Shown piece after piece: positions 44,625-54,662 of a stretch of DNA of 64,000 nucleotides; position 1 is the first letter of the stretch; each line of letters opens with the position of its first letter. Origin of the DNA: Pseudonocardia sp. CNS-004 (GTDB taxonomy: Bacteria > Actinomycetota > Actinomycetes > Mycobacteriales > Pseudonocardiaceae); contig MKJV01000134.1 in the NCBI GenBank assembly GCA_001942185.1, positions 116,070 to 180,069 on the forward strand, in the 5' to 3' direction. Made by a program: the position numbers and the translations under genes. The notes under the pieces are model-generated. The model worked only from the letters and a program-made list of their open reading frames with translations, searched no databases and was not told the origin of the DNA.

Positions 44625-45625
44625 CCGCGCCCCTCCAGCAGGCGCTCGCTCAGCTCCCAGAGCCGCCGGGCGGACTCGGGGTCGAGGGCGTGCGGCACGA
44701 CGTCGGACGGGATGTCCTGCTCGGCCCCGAAGGCGATGGGCCTCGGGGTGTCGAGCGGCGAGATGTCGTTGTCCTTCAGGTAGACGCCGCCGATGCCGGC
44801 GAGCAGCGGGCTGGTCGCGGCGAACACGCTGGTGCCGGCACCTGCTGCGGCGTCTTCATCCCACGCTCCGGTGCGATGACCGGCCGGCCGGAGTCGTCGA
44901 TCAGCCCCATGGCCCGCTGGGCGTCGTCGGGTACGGCGCGCCCGTCCTCGGCCCGTGACGGTCCGAGGCCAGTGGTGACGATGACGCCCGGGTGCACCGC
45001 GTAGCCGCGGATGCCGTCCGCGGCCCATCGGCGATCCAGCTCGACGGCGAACAACACGTTGGCGGTCTTGGACTGGCCGTAGGCGAGCATGGGGTCGTAG
45101 CCGGTGGTGAACTGCGGATCGTGCCAGCGGATGTCGGAGAGCCGGTGCCCACCGGACGTCACGTTGACGACCCGGGCGCGTGGGCGGCGCGGAGCGCGGC
45201 CAGCAGGGCGAGGGTCAGTTCGAAGTGGCCGAGGTGGTTGGTGGCGAACTGGGACTCGTAGCCGCGGGCGTCCCGGAACAGCGGGCCCGCCATGATCCCG
45301 GCGTGTTGATCAAGATGTGGAGCGGGCGGCGGGAGCCGAGGTAGCGGTGGGCGAAGGCGTCGATCGAGGCGGGGTCGAGGAGGTCGAGGCCCGCGACCTC
45401 GACACGCTCGACCCCGGCGAGCGCGGCGGCGCGGTCCGGGTTGCGGCAGCCGACGGTGACGGATGCTCCTGCCTCGGCGAGCGCGCGGGTGGTCTCCAGA
45501 CCGAGCCCGGTGTGGCCGCCGGTGACGACGACGTTCGTGCCGGACAGGTCGATGCCGTCGAGGACCTCGTCGGCCGTCGAGGCGGCGGTGAACGGGGTGC
45601 CGAGCGGCTGTTGTTTCGTGGTCAC
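44618..45625 (-). CDS. Short-chain dehydrogenase/reductase (three frameshifts)
   Basis: GTG 45625 (MTTKQQPLGTPFTAASTADE). NAD(P)-binding TNVVVTGGHTGLGLETTRAL at about 30 (TGxxxGxG), then GLDLLDPASIDAFAHRYLGS, PLHILIN followed after a shift near 45303 by AGIMAGPLFRDARGYESQFA and TNHLGHFELTLALLAALRAA. After a shift near 45175, MTSGGHRLSDIRWHD, YGQSKTANVLFAVELDRRWA (catalytic Tyr-x3-Lys) and GYAVHPGVIVTTGLGP. After a shift near 44850, GTSVFAATSPLLAGIGGVYL and LWELSERLLEGRGQ. Joined about 336 residues, the extended retinol-dehydrogenase-like SDR group. Divergent from an AraC regulator that very likely controls it. Confidence 0.85.
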
Positions 45626-45650
45626 GTGACCACGGTGCGCGGGCCGACCC

Positions 45651-45694
45651 GTACTCTGAATGATCGACGATCCGATTTTCTTGCGCGAGAGTAC
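45651..45694. promoter_or_regulatory. Inverted repeat between SDR and AraC genes
   Basis: GTACTCT (45651-45657) and AGAGTAC (45688-45694), 30 bases apart, flanking the AT-richer promoter region between divergent starts at 45625 and 45699. Possible operator half-sites. Confidence 0.4.
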
Positions 45695-45698
45695 GAAC

Positions 45699-46609
45699 AT
45701 GGCCGGTGATCAACTGTCCGAGGTCCTCGACCTCGTCCAGGTCCGCGGGCTGGTGTCGGGCGGCTTCGCGGTGCGTGGCCCGTGGTCCGCGCGTTCCCCG
45801 CTCCGGACCCGCTGAAGCTCATCGCGCTGGTGTCCGGCCGCCTTCGGCTGACCGTCGACGGCGTGGCCGATCCGGTCGAGCTCGAGGCAGGCGATGTCGC
45901 GATCCTGAACGACCGGTCATGGCTGTCCCTCGAGGGTGGCGCGGGCGGCGGAATCCGCCGCGAGATCGTGCCGGAGGAGAGCTTCGACCACCTCGCAGGC
46001 GCCGACCGGAGCCACGACGACGTCGTCATCGGTGCCGCGGTCGACGTCAACCCGGCCGCCGCGTCCCTGCTGCGGCAGGCGCTCCCGCCGGTGGGGCACG
46101 TCCGGGCGTCGGCAGGCGCGACGGGTCTGCGGCACACGCTGGACCGCCTGTTCGAGGAGGCCGCGGGGAACCGGGCGGGCTCCGCGTTCGCGATCCGCCA
46201 GCACGGTCAGCTCCTCCTGCTCGACGTGCTGCGCGCCTACGTCGACCAGGCCGAGCTGCCGCCGGGATGGCTGCGGGCGCTGACCGACGAACGACTGCTG
46301 CCTGCGCTCGGGCTCATGCACGCCGAACCGGGGAAGCCGTGGCGGTTGGAGGAGCTGGCGCGGGCCGCGGCGATGTCGCGGACGTCGTTCGCCGAACGCT
46401 TCCGGACCGTCGCCGGGGTACCTCCGCTGGCCTACCTCAACCGCTGGCGGATGCTGCTGGCGCAGCGGGCCCTCCGCGACGGCGACACCCGCATCGGTGC
46501 GCTGGCGGCCGAGCTGGGTTACGGGTCGGAGAGCGCGTTCAGCACCGCGTTCAAGCGCGAGGTCGGCGAGTCGCCGCTGCGCTACCGGTCCCGGGTGCCC
46601 AAGCCGTGA
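45699..46609 (+). CDS. AraC family regulator with cupin sensor domain (frameshifted near 45794)
   Basis: ATG 45699 (MAGDQLSEVLDLVQVRGLVS); after one missing base, FPAPDPLKLIALVSGRLRLT. Residues about 1-180 form a cupin_6 sensor domain (LEAGDVAILNDRSWLSLEGG, RQHGQLLLLDVLRAYV). C-terminal AraC double HTH: KPWRLEELARAAAMSRTSFA, ERFRTVAGVPPLAYLNRWRM, RDGDTRIGALAAELGYGSES, AFSTAFKREVGESPLRYRSR. About 304 residues. Divergent from the SDR gene, the usual layout for cupin_6-AraC activators and their target oxidoreductase. Confidence 0.88.
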
Positions 46610-46645
46610 GTGGATACGAGTGCCAGAGCACTCGTATCCGCTCAC
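46606..46645. terminator. Bidirectional terminator between araC-type gene and boxB
   Basis: GTGAGTGGATACGAGTGC (46606-46623) pairs with GCACTCGTATCCGCTCAC (46628-46645): 18 bp with one mismatch, loop CAGA. It includes the AraC stop and ends 6 bases before the boxB stop on the other strand. Confidence 0.85.
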
Positions 46646-46651
46646 GACCTG

Positions 46652-48064
46652 TCAGGGGAAGTGCACGTACTCGTAGTCGACCGGCTTCTCGTTGATGCCC
46701 TTCGACGGCGGCGCGATCCAGCCGGAGATCTTCCCGGGCTCGTAGACCGGGCGCATCAGGCTCCGGACGTGGGTCTTGTCGGCCTCGCTGGGCAGCCAGC
46801 GGTCGCGGTTGGCCTCCCACACGTCCGCGCCGACGAGGTCGCCCTTGGGCGTGACGTGGTGGTCGGCGAACAGGCCGACCTCGCGGTTGAAGCCGACGTG
46901 CGGCAGGTACAGGCGGCGGCCGATCCCGCCCTTCTCCAGCACCCGGTTCCACCGCTTGAGCCCGGTCTCGCAGTCGGAGATGTACTCGCGGCGCAGGTCG
47001 TGGTTGAGGGCCAGCAGCGCGGAGACCTCGTCGGTGGTGATCTCGCCGTCGCGGACGACGTCGATGTGGGCGGCGTCCTCGGTGAGCACGTGGTCGTCCT
47101 TGCGCCGCTCCTCCTGCCAGCGGCCCTTGAGCCCGGCGGTGAAGTAGTTGGCGGCGTTCGTGGAGCGCTCGGACCCGAAGAGGTCCAGCGACACCGTGTA
47201 GTGGAAGTTGATGTACTTCTGGATCACGTCCAGCGGGATGCCGCCGTGCGGCGCGATGTCGTCGGTGTCGTGCTCGCGCATCAGCTCGGCGGTGCGCGCC
47301 ACCACGCGGTCGATGCCGGTGGTGCCGACGAACATGTGGTGCGCCTCCTCCTTGAGCATGAACTCGCAGGTCCTGCTCAGGGGGTCGAAGGCGGACTCCT
47401 TCAACGTGCCGAGCTGGTACTTGCCGTCCCGGTCGGTGAAGTAGGTGAACATGAAGAACGACAGCCAGTCCGGCGTCTCCTCGTTGAACGCGCCGAGGAT
47501 GCGCGGCGAGTCGATGTCGCCGGAGTTGCGGTGCAGCAGCGCCTCGGCCTCCTCGCGCCCGGCGCGGCCGAAGTAGGCGTGCAGCAGGTAGACCATCGCC
47601 CAGAGGTGTCGGCCCTCCTCCACGTTGACCTGGAAGAGGTTGCGCAGGTCGTACAGGGAGGGGGCGGTCTCGCCGAGGCGGCGCTGCTGCTCCACGGACG
47701 CAGGCTCGGTGTCGCCCTGGATCACGATGAGGCGCTGCAGGTCGGCGCGGTACTCGCCGGGCACCTGCTGCCACACCGGCTCGCCCTTCTGCTCACCGAA
47801 CGCGATCCGGCGGTCGGTGTTGCGCTCGGCGAGGAACACCCCCCAGCGGTACTCGTCCATCGGGACGTGGTCGAAGTGGGCCCAGCCCTCGCGTCCGACG
47901 GCGACCGCCGTGCGCAGGTAGACGTCCTCGGTGGGCACGGCCGGGCCCATCGTCTTCCACCAGTTCAGGAAGTTGGGCTGCCACGACTCGAGCGCCCGCT
48001 GCAGCTTGCGGTCGCCCGCGAGGTCGACGTTGTTCGGGATCTTCTCGGAGTAGTCGATCGACAT
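46652..48064 (-). CDS. boxB: Benzoyl-CoA 2,3-epoxidase subunit BoxB
   Basis: 470 residues from ATG 48064 (MSIDYSEKIPNNVDLAGDRK), the usual BoxB N-terminus and length. A di-iron oxygenase that epoxidises benzoyl-CoA in aerobic benzoate breakdown, working with reductase BoxA. Iron-ligand region: NVEEGRHLWAMVYLLHAYFG (Glu, His) and LKEEAHHMFVGTTGIDRVVA (Glu, His). Others: EDVYLRTAVAVGREGWAHFD, FTYFTDRDGKYQLGTLKESA, FNREVGLFADHHVTPKGDLV, and the end SKGINEKPVDYEYVHFP. One base separates it from boxC upstream, so the two are co-transcribed. No boxA is visible in this window. Ends at a strong bidirectional hairpin. Frame intact. Confidence 0.96.
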   Translation of the reverse strand: MSIDYSEKIPNNVDLAGDRKLQRALESWQPNFLNWWKTMGPAVPTEDVYLRTAVAVGREGWAHFDHVPMDEYRWGVFLAERNTDRRIAFGEQKGEPVWQQVPGEYRADLQRLIVIQGDTEPASVEQQRRLGETAPSLYDLRNLFQVNVEEGRHLWAMVYLLHAYFGRAGREEAEALLHRNSGDIDSPRILGAFNEETPDWLSFFMFTYFTDRDGKYQLGTLKESAFDPLSRTCEFMLKEEAHHMFVGTTGIDRVVARTAELMREHDTDDIAPHGGIPLDVIQKYINFHYTVSLDLFGSERSTNAANYFTAGLKGRWQEERRKDDHVLTEDAAHIDVVRDGEITTDEVSALLALNHDLRREYISDCETGLKRWNRVLEKGGIGRRLYLPHVGFNREVGLFADHHVTPKGDLVGADVWEANRDRWLPSEADKTHVRSLMRPVYEPGKISGWIAPPSKGINEKPVDYEYVHFP

Positions 48065-48065
48065 G

Positions 48066-49756
48066 TCACACCCGCCTGCGGTCGAAGTCGGCCCTGCGGC
48101 CCGTGCCGTACCGGCGCAGCGCGCCGTCGGGGCCCGCCGCGTTGGGTCGTACGAAGATCCAGTTCTGCCACGCGGAGAGCCGCGCGAAGATCCGCGTCTC
48201 CATGGTCTCCGGGCCGACGAACCGGTGGTTGGCCTCCATACCGGTGAGCGCGTCCGGGGACAGCGCCGCCCGCTCCTCCAGCAGGATCCGGATCTCGTCC
48301 TCCCAGTCGATGTCGTCCGGGGCGTCCGTGACCAGGCCGAGCTCCAGCGCCTCGGCCGCGTCGATCCGGCGGCCGGTCTCCTGGCGCAGCTTCGCCACGT
48401 GGTCGTCGTCGCCGTAGAAGCGGCTCGCCAGCCGCGACAGGCCGTTGCCCATGGGGAAGGTGCCGAAGTTGCTCTCGGACAGCACGATCTGCGCCGGCTC
48501 GCCTTCCTGCGAGTCCTCCTCGAGGAAGCCGTCGAGCATGTACTGCCGGTCGCAGGCCAGCGCCAGCTCCAGCAGCGCCCCCGCGAAGCAGGAGCCCGGC
48601 TCGATCAGCGCGATGAGCGACCGGGACGTGACGTCCAGGCGCTTGAGCACGCGCTTGAAGTAGTGCCGGATCTCGTTGACCAGCCAGTCCTCGCCGGAGT
48701 ACCGCGCGATCACCCGCTCGAACGCCAGCGCGTCCTCGACCTCGCCCTTCGTGCGGATCACCCACGTGCCGAGCTCCCGCTCGTTGGCGCGCAGCCGCAG
48801 GATCAGGTCGTCGAGCTCGCGGGTCATGGCGAGCGGCCAGAACCGCGCGCCCAGCTCGTGGACGCGTTCGATGGTGTCGGGGACGTCCCCTCCGGCCCCA
48901 GCACGGTGATCTCGACGAGGCCCGCCGCCCGGTCGTAGCGCGCCTCGACGTGCTGGTAGCGGATGCCGTCGGGGGACTCGTCGCGCTGCAGCGGCGGGAG
49001 GTCGACGCCCCGCGCGTCGGCAGGCCTGCCGGAGCGGGCCACGGCCTCGGCGGCGCGCTCGGCCACCGTCTCGTCCCACTTCCGCTTCGGGATCACCTCG
49101 TCGACCAGCCGCCACTCGACGGCCTGCTTCCCACGGATGCCCTCGGAGCGGGTGGCGAACACGTCGGCGCGGTCCTTGCGGACCTTGCGCTTGTCGGTGA
49201 CGCGGGTGAGCCCGCCGGTGCCGGGCAGTACCCCGAGCAGCGGCACCTCCGGCAGTGCGACCGCGGACGAGTTGTCGTCGATCAGCAGGATCTGCTCGCA
49301 CGCCAGCGCCATCTCGTAGCCGCCGCCCGCCGCGGTGCCGTTGACGGCCGCGATCCACGTCTGGCCCGAGTGGGCGGTGGCGTCCTCGATCTCGTTGCGC
49401 GTCTCGTTGGTGAACTTGCAGAAGTTCACCTTCCACGGGTGGCTGCTCTGGGCGAGCATCCGGATGTTCGCGCCCGCGCAGAAGTTCCGGTCCCGCGCGC
49501 TCGTGAGCACCACCGCCCGCACACCGGGGTGGGAGAAGCGCAGCCGCTGCACGGCGTCGTGGAGCTCGATGTCGACGCCGAGGTCGTAGCTGTTCATCTT
49601 CAGCTCGTACCCCGGCACCAGCCCGCCGTCCTCGGCCACGTCGAGGCGCAGGTAGGCCACTTCCCCCTGCACGTCGAGCTTCCAGTGCCGGTAGCTCGAC
49701 GGGTCGGCGTCGAAGGAGACCTGGGGCTCGACTGCCGGTTCTGCGTTGCTCGTCAT
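48066..49756 (-). CDS. boxC: Benzoyl-CoA-dihydrodiol lyase BoxC (frameshifted near 48893)
   Basis: ATG 49756 (MTSNAEPAVEPQVSFDADPS). Crotonase-fold ring-opening enzyme that follows BoxAB: it hydrolyses the epoxide product and cleaves the ring. First half: KMNSYDLGVDIELHDAVQRL, AVVLTSARDRNFCAGANIRM (oxyanion region), GTAAGGGYEMALACEQILLI, LLGVLPGTGGLTRVTDKRKV. One missing base near 48893 leads to DVPDTIERVHELGARFWPLA, LIEPGSCFAGALLELALACD, IVLSESNFGTFPMGNGLSRL, MEANHRFVGPETMETRIFAR, LSAWQNWIFVRPNA. About 564 residues, normal for BoxC. Own promoter with a motif shared with the benzoate-CoA ligase promoter. Confidence 0.94.
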
Positions 49757-49787
49757 CGGTGGCGGACCTCCCGTGGGGACGGCCATT

Positions 49788-49831
49788 AGTCTACAGCGGG
49801 CTGTCGGATCGGCAAGACGTTGTAGAATATC
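49788..49831 (-). promoter_or_regulatory. boxCB promoter and upstream motif
   Basis: Reverse strand: TTGCCG (49810-49815), 16-base spacer, TAGACT (49788-49793), 32 bases before the boxC start. Directly upstream lies GATATTCTACAACGT (49817-49831 reversed), resembling a motif upstream of the ligase promoter (51552-51568). Confidence 0.5.
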
Positions 49832-49910
49832 TGCACTCCGCACACCGGGTACCCACTTCGCACGAGGCGGGCCCTGTGCGAAGTGCGTGCTGGGTGTGCG
49901 AGGTGAAGCC

Positions 49911-51490
49911 TCAGGCCTTCGCCTCCGCCACGTCCTGCGGCGGTGTCACCGTGGCTGCCGCCTGTTCGCGGAGCCGGTAGCGCTGGATCTTGCCCGTCGC
50001 CGTGCGGGGCAGCTCGTCGACCTGCACCACCAGGCGGGGACGTTTGAACGCGGCCAAGCCGGCGCGGCAGAACGCCACCACCTCGTCGGGATCGACCGTG
50101 GCCCCGGGCCGGGCGACGACGTAGGCGACCGGCTTGTCCAGGCCGTCCTCGTCGGGCACGCCGATGACGACGGCCTCGGCCAGCGCGGGGTGCTCCAGCA
50201 GCCTGGTCTCCACCTCGGTCGGGCTGACCCAGATCCCGCCGACCTTGAGCACGTCGTCGGCGCGACCGAGGCAGGTCCAGCTGCCGTCCTCGCCCCGGAC
50301 GTACTGGTCGCCGGTGCGCATCCACTCGCCGTGGAACACCGCGCGGTTGACGCTGGTGCGGCACCAGTAGCCGGTGCACAGCGACTCGCCCGCCACGTAG
50401 AGCATCCCCGGCTCGCCCGCGTCCTCGATGACGCTCCCGTCGGGCCTGCGCAGCTGCACCTCGTACCCGGGCACCGGGAAGCCGGAGCTGCCCGGCACGA
50501 CCTTGCCGGGGACGTTGGAGATGAAGATGTGCAGCGCCTCCGTGGAGCCGATGCCGTCGAGGATCTCGAAGCCGTACAGGTCGCGGACGCCGTGGAACAT
50601 CCTGGCCGGCAGGGCCTCGCCCGCCGACACCCCGTTGCGGACCGTCGCGAACGTCTCGCGGGGCAGGTCGGCGGCCATCAGCGGGCCCCGAAGCTCGGGC
50701 CGCCGAAGAAGAGGGTGACCCCGTGTTCGGCGACCGCTCGGCGTACAGCGCGGGGTTGGGCCGCGACGGCTCCAGGACGCTGCTCGCGCCACCGACAGCG
50801 GGAAGAACAGCGAGTTGCCGATGCCGTAGGCGAAGAACAGCTTCGCCACCGACAGGCACACGTCGTCCGGGCCCATGCCGAGCACCTGGGCGGCGTAGGT
50901 CTCGCACACGTAGCGGATGTCGGTGTGGCGGTGCATCGCGCCCTTGGGCCTGCCCGTGGTGCCGGACGTGTAGAGCCACAGGGCGGGCGACTCGTCCCAC
51001 GTCGGGTACGGCGCGGAGAGCGGTTCGGCCGACCCCAGGTCGTCCCAGGTGAGGCCGGTGGTGCCGGGGACCTGCGGGGAGGTGTCGCCGGTGAGCACGA
51101 CGTGGCGCAGGTCCGGTGCGTCGGCCGCGGCCGCCGTGACCGTGTCGGCGAACTGCGCGCTGCCCACGAGCACCCGCGCGCGCGAGTCGACGACGAGCGT
51201 GGCCAGCTCACGCGCGGTGAGCATGGTGGACGCCGGCACGGCCACCGCGCCCACGTACATCGCGGCGAGGACGCCGGTGGCCAGCTCGACGTCGTCGGCC
51301 ATGCACAGCAGCACCCGCTCCTCCGGGCGCACGCCGATCGCGACGAGCCCCGCGGCGACCCGGCGGACCTCCGCCGTGAGCTCGGCGTACGTGTGCGTGC
51401 CGCGCGGGTGGCGGAGGGCGACCCGCGCGCGTCACCGGCGTCGACGCGTCGCTCCGTCAGGTAGGCGGCAGCGTTGAACAGTTCCGTCAT
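49911..51490 (-). CDS. Benzoate-CoA ligase family protein (at least three frameshifts)
   Basis: ATG 51490 (MTELFNAAAYLTERRVDAGD). After a shift near 51430 it reads VLLCMADDVELATGVLAAMY, SPALWLYTSGTTGRPKGAMH (AMP-binding P-loop motif) and AYGIGNSLFFPLSV. Around 50690-50800 two more shifts break ASSVLEPSRPNPALYAER and the following residues; it then continues GPLMAADLPRETFATVRNGV, YGFEILDGIGSTEALHIFIS, TGDQYVRGEDGSWTCLGRAD and DELPRTATGKIQRYRLREQA (A10 Lys). This is the benzoate/aryl-CoA ligase group: it activates benzoate with ATP and CoA to benzoyl-CoA, the substrate of BoxB. Placement next to boxCB supports benzoate, though other arylcarboxylates are possible. About 527 residues. Confidence 0.87.
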
Positions 51491-51524
51491 GGAGCGGCTC
51501 CGGTCCGATCACGGGTGGGTCCGA

Positions 51525-51568
51525 ACTCTACTGACCGTTCACGCTGCGTCAACGTTCCGTAGAAGATC
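51525..51568 (-). promoter_or_regulatory. Benzoate-CoA ligase promoter and upstream motif
   Basis: Reverse strand: TTGACG (51547-51552), 16-base spacer, TAGAGT (51525-51530). Upstream motif GATCTTCTACGGAACGT (51552-51568 reversed) matches the boxC motif at GAT-TTCTAC-ACGT. Confidence 0.55.
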
Positions 51569-51648
51569 CGCCTCTTCAGCGCTTCCCCCACCCATGCACG
51601 CGCTGCTATGAACGGGGGAGATCCGACCACTCTTCAAGGGAGAAGACA

Positions 51649-52770
51649 TTGCAGACCCGTGGCGCGATCATCCGGCAGGCACCCGGCAAGTACGAGGTCG
51701 TGGATCTCGAGATCGACGACCCCCGGGAGAACGAGGTCCAGGTCCAGATGGTGGCGTCGGGCCTGTGCCACTCCGACGACCACATGGCCACCGGCGACAT
51801 GACGCCGGGGATCTTCCCCTTCGCGGGTGGTCACGAGGGTGCGGGCATCGTCACGAAGGCGGGCCGCAACGGAAAGGGGCTCAAGGAGGGCGACCACGTC
51901 GTCTTCTCGTTCCTCCCGGCCTGCGGGCACTGCCGCTGGTGCGCGTCGGGCATGCAGAACCTCTGCGACCTCGGCGCCACGCTGCTGTCCGGGGCGCGCT
52001 GGGGCGACCCCACCGACTTCCGGGTGAAGCTCGCCGAGGACGGTCGGCCGGTGGGCCAGATGTGCGGCATCTCGACGTTCCTGCAGACCACCACGGTGTC
52101 GGCGGACTCCGCCGTGAAGGTCCCCGACGACATCCCCCTGGACAAGGCGTGCCTCGTGGGCTGCGGCGTCGGCACCGGGTGGGGCTCCGCGGTCAACGCC
52201 GCCGAGGTGCAGCCCGGCCACACCGTGATCGTCATGGGGATCGGCGGGATCGGCATCAACGCCGTTCAGGGCGCCGCGCACGCAGGCGCGTCGAACATCA
52301 TCGCCGTCGACCCGGTCGCCTTCAAGCGGGAGAAGGCCCAGGAGCTCGGCGCCACGCACGCCGTGGAGTCCATGGACGAGGCCGGCGAGCTCGCCAGGCA
52401 GTTCACCAACGGGCAGGGGGCCGACTCCGCGATCGTCACCGTCGGCATCACCAAGCCGGAACACGTCGCGCAGGCCTTCGGGGCTATCCGGAAGGCGGGG
52501 ACCGCCGTGGTGACCGGGTTGGGCGACATGACCGAGGCCAACCTGCCGATCGCGATCTCCGAGCTGACGCTGTTCCAGAAGCGGCTGCAGGGCGCCATGT
52601 TCGGCATGTGCAACCCGAACTGGGACATCCTGCGCCAGCTGCAGCTCTACCGCGACGGCGTGCTCAAGCTCGACGAGCTGATCACGAAGACCTACTCGCT
52701 CGACGAGATCGCCCAGGGTTACCAGGACATGCACGACGGCAAGAACATCCGTGGCGTCATCATCTACTGA
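51649..52770 (+). CDS. NDMA-dependent (nicotinoprotein-type) zinc alcohol dehydrogenase
   Basis: 373 residues from TTG 51649 (MQTRGAIIRQAPGKYEVVDL) with AAGGGAG upstream. Zinc MDR fold: SGLCHSDDHMATGD (catalytic Cys), GGHEGAGIVTKAGRNGKGLK (His, Glu), VVFSFLPACGHCRWCASGMQ with NLC (structural zinc cysteines), GCGVGTGWGSAVNAAEVQPG, VIVMGIGGIGINAVQGAAHA (NAD-binding). The pattern is that of the NDMA-dependent alcohol dehydrogenases of actinobacteria, which keep NAD(H) tightly bound and are often linked to mycofactocin. They oxidise primary alcohols and may oxidise aromatic alcohols; next to the benzoate genes this could feed benzyl-type alcohols, an inference. Divergent from the ligase and overlapping the MoxR start. 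Frame intact. Confidence 0.92.
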   Translation: MQTRGAIIRQAPGKYEVVDLEIDDPRENEVQVQMVASGLCHSDDHMATGDMTPGIFPFAGGHEGAGIVTKAGRNGKGLKEGDHVVFSFLPACGHCRWCASGMQNLCDLGATLLSGARWGDPTDFRVKLAEDGRPVGQMCGISTFLQTTTVSADSAVKVPDDIPLDKACLVGCGVGTGWGSAVNAAEVQPGHTVIVMGIGGIGINAVQGAAHAGASNIIAVDPVAFKREKAQELGATHAVESMDEAGELARQFTNGQGADSAIVTVGITKPEHVAQAFGAIRKAGTAVVTGLGDMTEANLPIAISELTLFQKRLQGAMFGMCNPNWDILRQLQLYRDGVLKLDELITKTYSLDEIAQGYQDMHDGKNIRGVIIY

Positions 52771-53622
52771 GATCGCGCCGGTCGGCCTGCGTCGCGAGCG
52801 CGAGGTCCTCACCGTCGCGCTCGCGACCGGCCGGCACGTGGTCATCGAGGGTCCGCCGGGCACCGGCAAGTCGACGCTGCTGCGCGCGATCGCGCGGGAG
52901 AACGGCCGCGCCGTCGTGTTCGTGGAGGGCAACGCCGAGCTGACGCCCGCCCGGCTGGTCGGGCAGTTCGACCCGGCGCAGGTGCTCGCGGAGGGCTACC
53001 ACCCGGCGAGCTTCGTGGACGGCCCACTGCTCACCGCCATGCGCGAGGGCGGGCTGCTCTACCTGGAGGAGCTCAACCGCGTCCCGGAGGAGACGCTCAA
53101 CGTGCTGATCACCGTGCTCGCCGAGGGCGAGATCGCGGTGCCGCGGCTCGGGCCGGTGCGGGCGGGTCCGGAGTTCCGGCTGATCGCGGCGATGAACCCG
53201 TTCGACGCGATCGGCACGGCGCGGGTGAGCCAGGCGATCGCCGACCGGATGTGCCGGGTGGTCCTCGGCTACCAGGACGAGCCGGCCGAGCGGGCGATCA
53301 CGAACGCCGTGACCGGCCTGAACGGCGAGGTCGTCGAGCTGGCCGTCGGCATGGCCCGCGCCACCCGCACCCACCGCGACGTGCGGATGGGGTCCTCGGT
53401 GCGCGGGGCGATCGACATGGCGTTGGTGTTCACCGGGCTCGCCGACCTGCGCGGCGAGGGCACCCCCGGCCGCGAGTCCGGCCGGGACGCCGCGTACGCG
53501 GCGCTGTCGGGCCGGATCCGGATCGCCGACGGGGTGGACCGCACGCCGGAGTCCGTCATCGACGAGCTCCTCGAGACGCTGTGGCCCACCGACGACCCAC
53601 CGGACGGCCCGGGAAAAGCTGA
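52751..53622 (+). CDS. MoxR-family AAA ATPase
   Basis: GTG 52751, overlapping the dehydrogenase stop by 20 bases. About 290 residues. Walker A VVIEGPPGTGKSTLLRAIAR, Walker B GGLLYLEELNRVPEETLNVL, sensor region FRLIAAMNPFDAIGTARVSQ and ADRMCRVVLGYQDEPAERAI. MoxR ATPases work with VWA proteins as chaperones that load metals or cofactors into enzymes, including alcohol dehydrogenases. The 3' end is uncertain: a stop TGA at 53620 is in the next frame just after an A4 run, and the present frame stays open into the VWA region. One or more indels around 53605-53690 likely hide the true end. Confidence 0.85.
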
Positions 53623-54563
53623 GGGCCCGCCGGACCCACCGGCGGCTTCCGGCCCCGTTCCCGCCCGGGCCGCGACCGCGCGGGCCGCACCCAGGGCCGG
53701 GCGCAGCTCGCGGCCCAGCACTCCGCGTTCGCCGACGTCTCACCGGAGGTGGGCGCGCTCGACCCGGCAGCGTTCGACGCGCTGCTGGCCCGCGACCCGC
53801 AGGAGGCGGCCGCGCTGCTCGCCGACCTCGCCGTCGCCACCGACGAGGGGCTGCGTGCCGCCGCGCGCCGCCTCGCCGGGCGGGTGTTCCTGCGCCTCGG
53901 GCGCGTCGGCCCGGCCCGCGCCCGCGGCACCCGGCGGCTCGCCCCCGTGCCCCGCGGCGACGCGACCTCGACCTGGACCGCACGCTCGACGGCTGGGAAC
54001 CCGGGCCCACCCGCAGGCCACACGCGCAGGACATCGTCACCCGCGGCTGGACGGCGTCACGGCGCGCGGTCGCGCTCGCCGTCGACGTGTCCGGGTCGAT
54101 GCAGGGGCATGCCGTGGCGCTCGCCGCCGTGGCGGCCGCCGGCGTGGTGCTGGCGGCGGGGGAGGGCACCGTCCCGGCCGTGGTCGCGTTCGGCTCGGGC
54201 GTCCGGGTGCTGCAGGCCCACGGCGTGCGGCGGCCGCCGGAGGATCTGCTGTCCGACCTCGTCGCGCTGCGCGGACACGGCACCACCGACCTCGCGGCCG
54301 GGCTGCGCGCCGCGGCCGCCCAGCTCGCGGGGGCGGTGGCCGACGAACGGCTCGTCGTGCTGCTGTCCGACTGCCTCCACACCGCTGGTGACGACCCGGC
54401 GTCCGCACTGGGCGGCATCGACCGGCTGCAGGTGCTCGTCCCGCTCGGCGGGGCCGACGCCGAGGCCGCCGCGTCGGCGCTCGCGGCGAGGCGCGGAGGC
54501 CGGTCCCAGACGGTCCGCAGGCTGGAGGAGGTGGGCCCGGCGCTGACCCGGGTCCTGGCGTGA
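53623..54563 (+). CDS. VWA-domain protein partnering the MoxR ATPase (frameshifted near 53962; 5' end uncertain)
   Basis: Reads RTQGRAQLAAQHSAFADVSP, EVGALDPAAFDALLARDPQE, ADLAVATDEGLRAAARRLAG, RVFLRLGRVG; after one missing base near 53962, LDLDRTLDGWEPGPTRRPHA. The VWA domain begins near VALAVDVSGSMQGHAVALAA (DxSxS metal-ion site), with GHGTTDLAAGLRAAAAQLAG (Thr ligand) and VVLLSDCLHTAGDDPASALG (Asp). No ATG/GTG is available before about 53749 in this frame, so the start lies in the disturbed region or the protein is fused to MoxR. Together with MoxR and the dehydrogenase it forms a likely enzyme-maturation set. Confidence 0.78.
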
Positions 54564-54662
54564 CGGCCTCTCCTGCTGATCGCCCGCCGCGCGGCTCGAC
54601 GTGTCACGGACACCGTGATCGGTCCGACGTGAGCCGGATCGCCCGCGGAGGGGCGCCCAACG

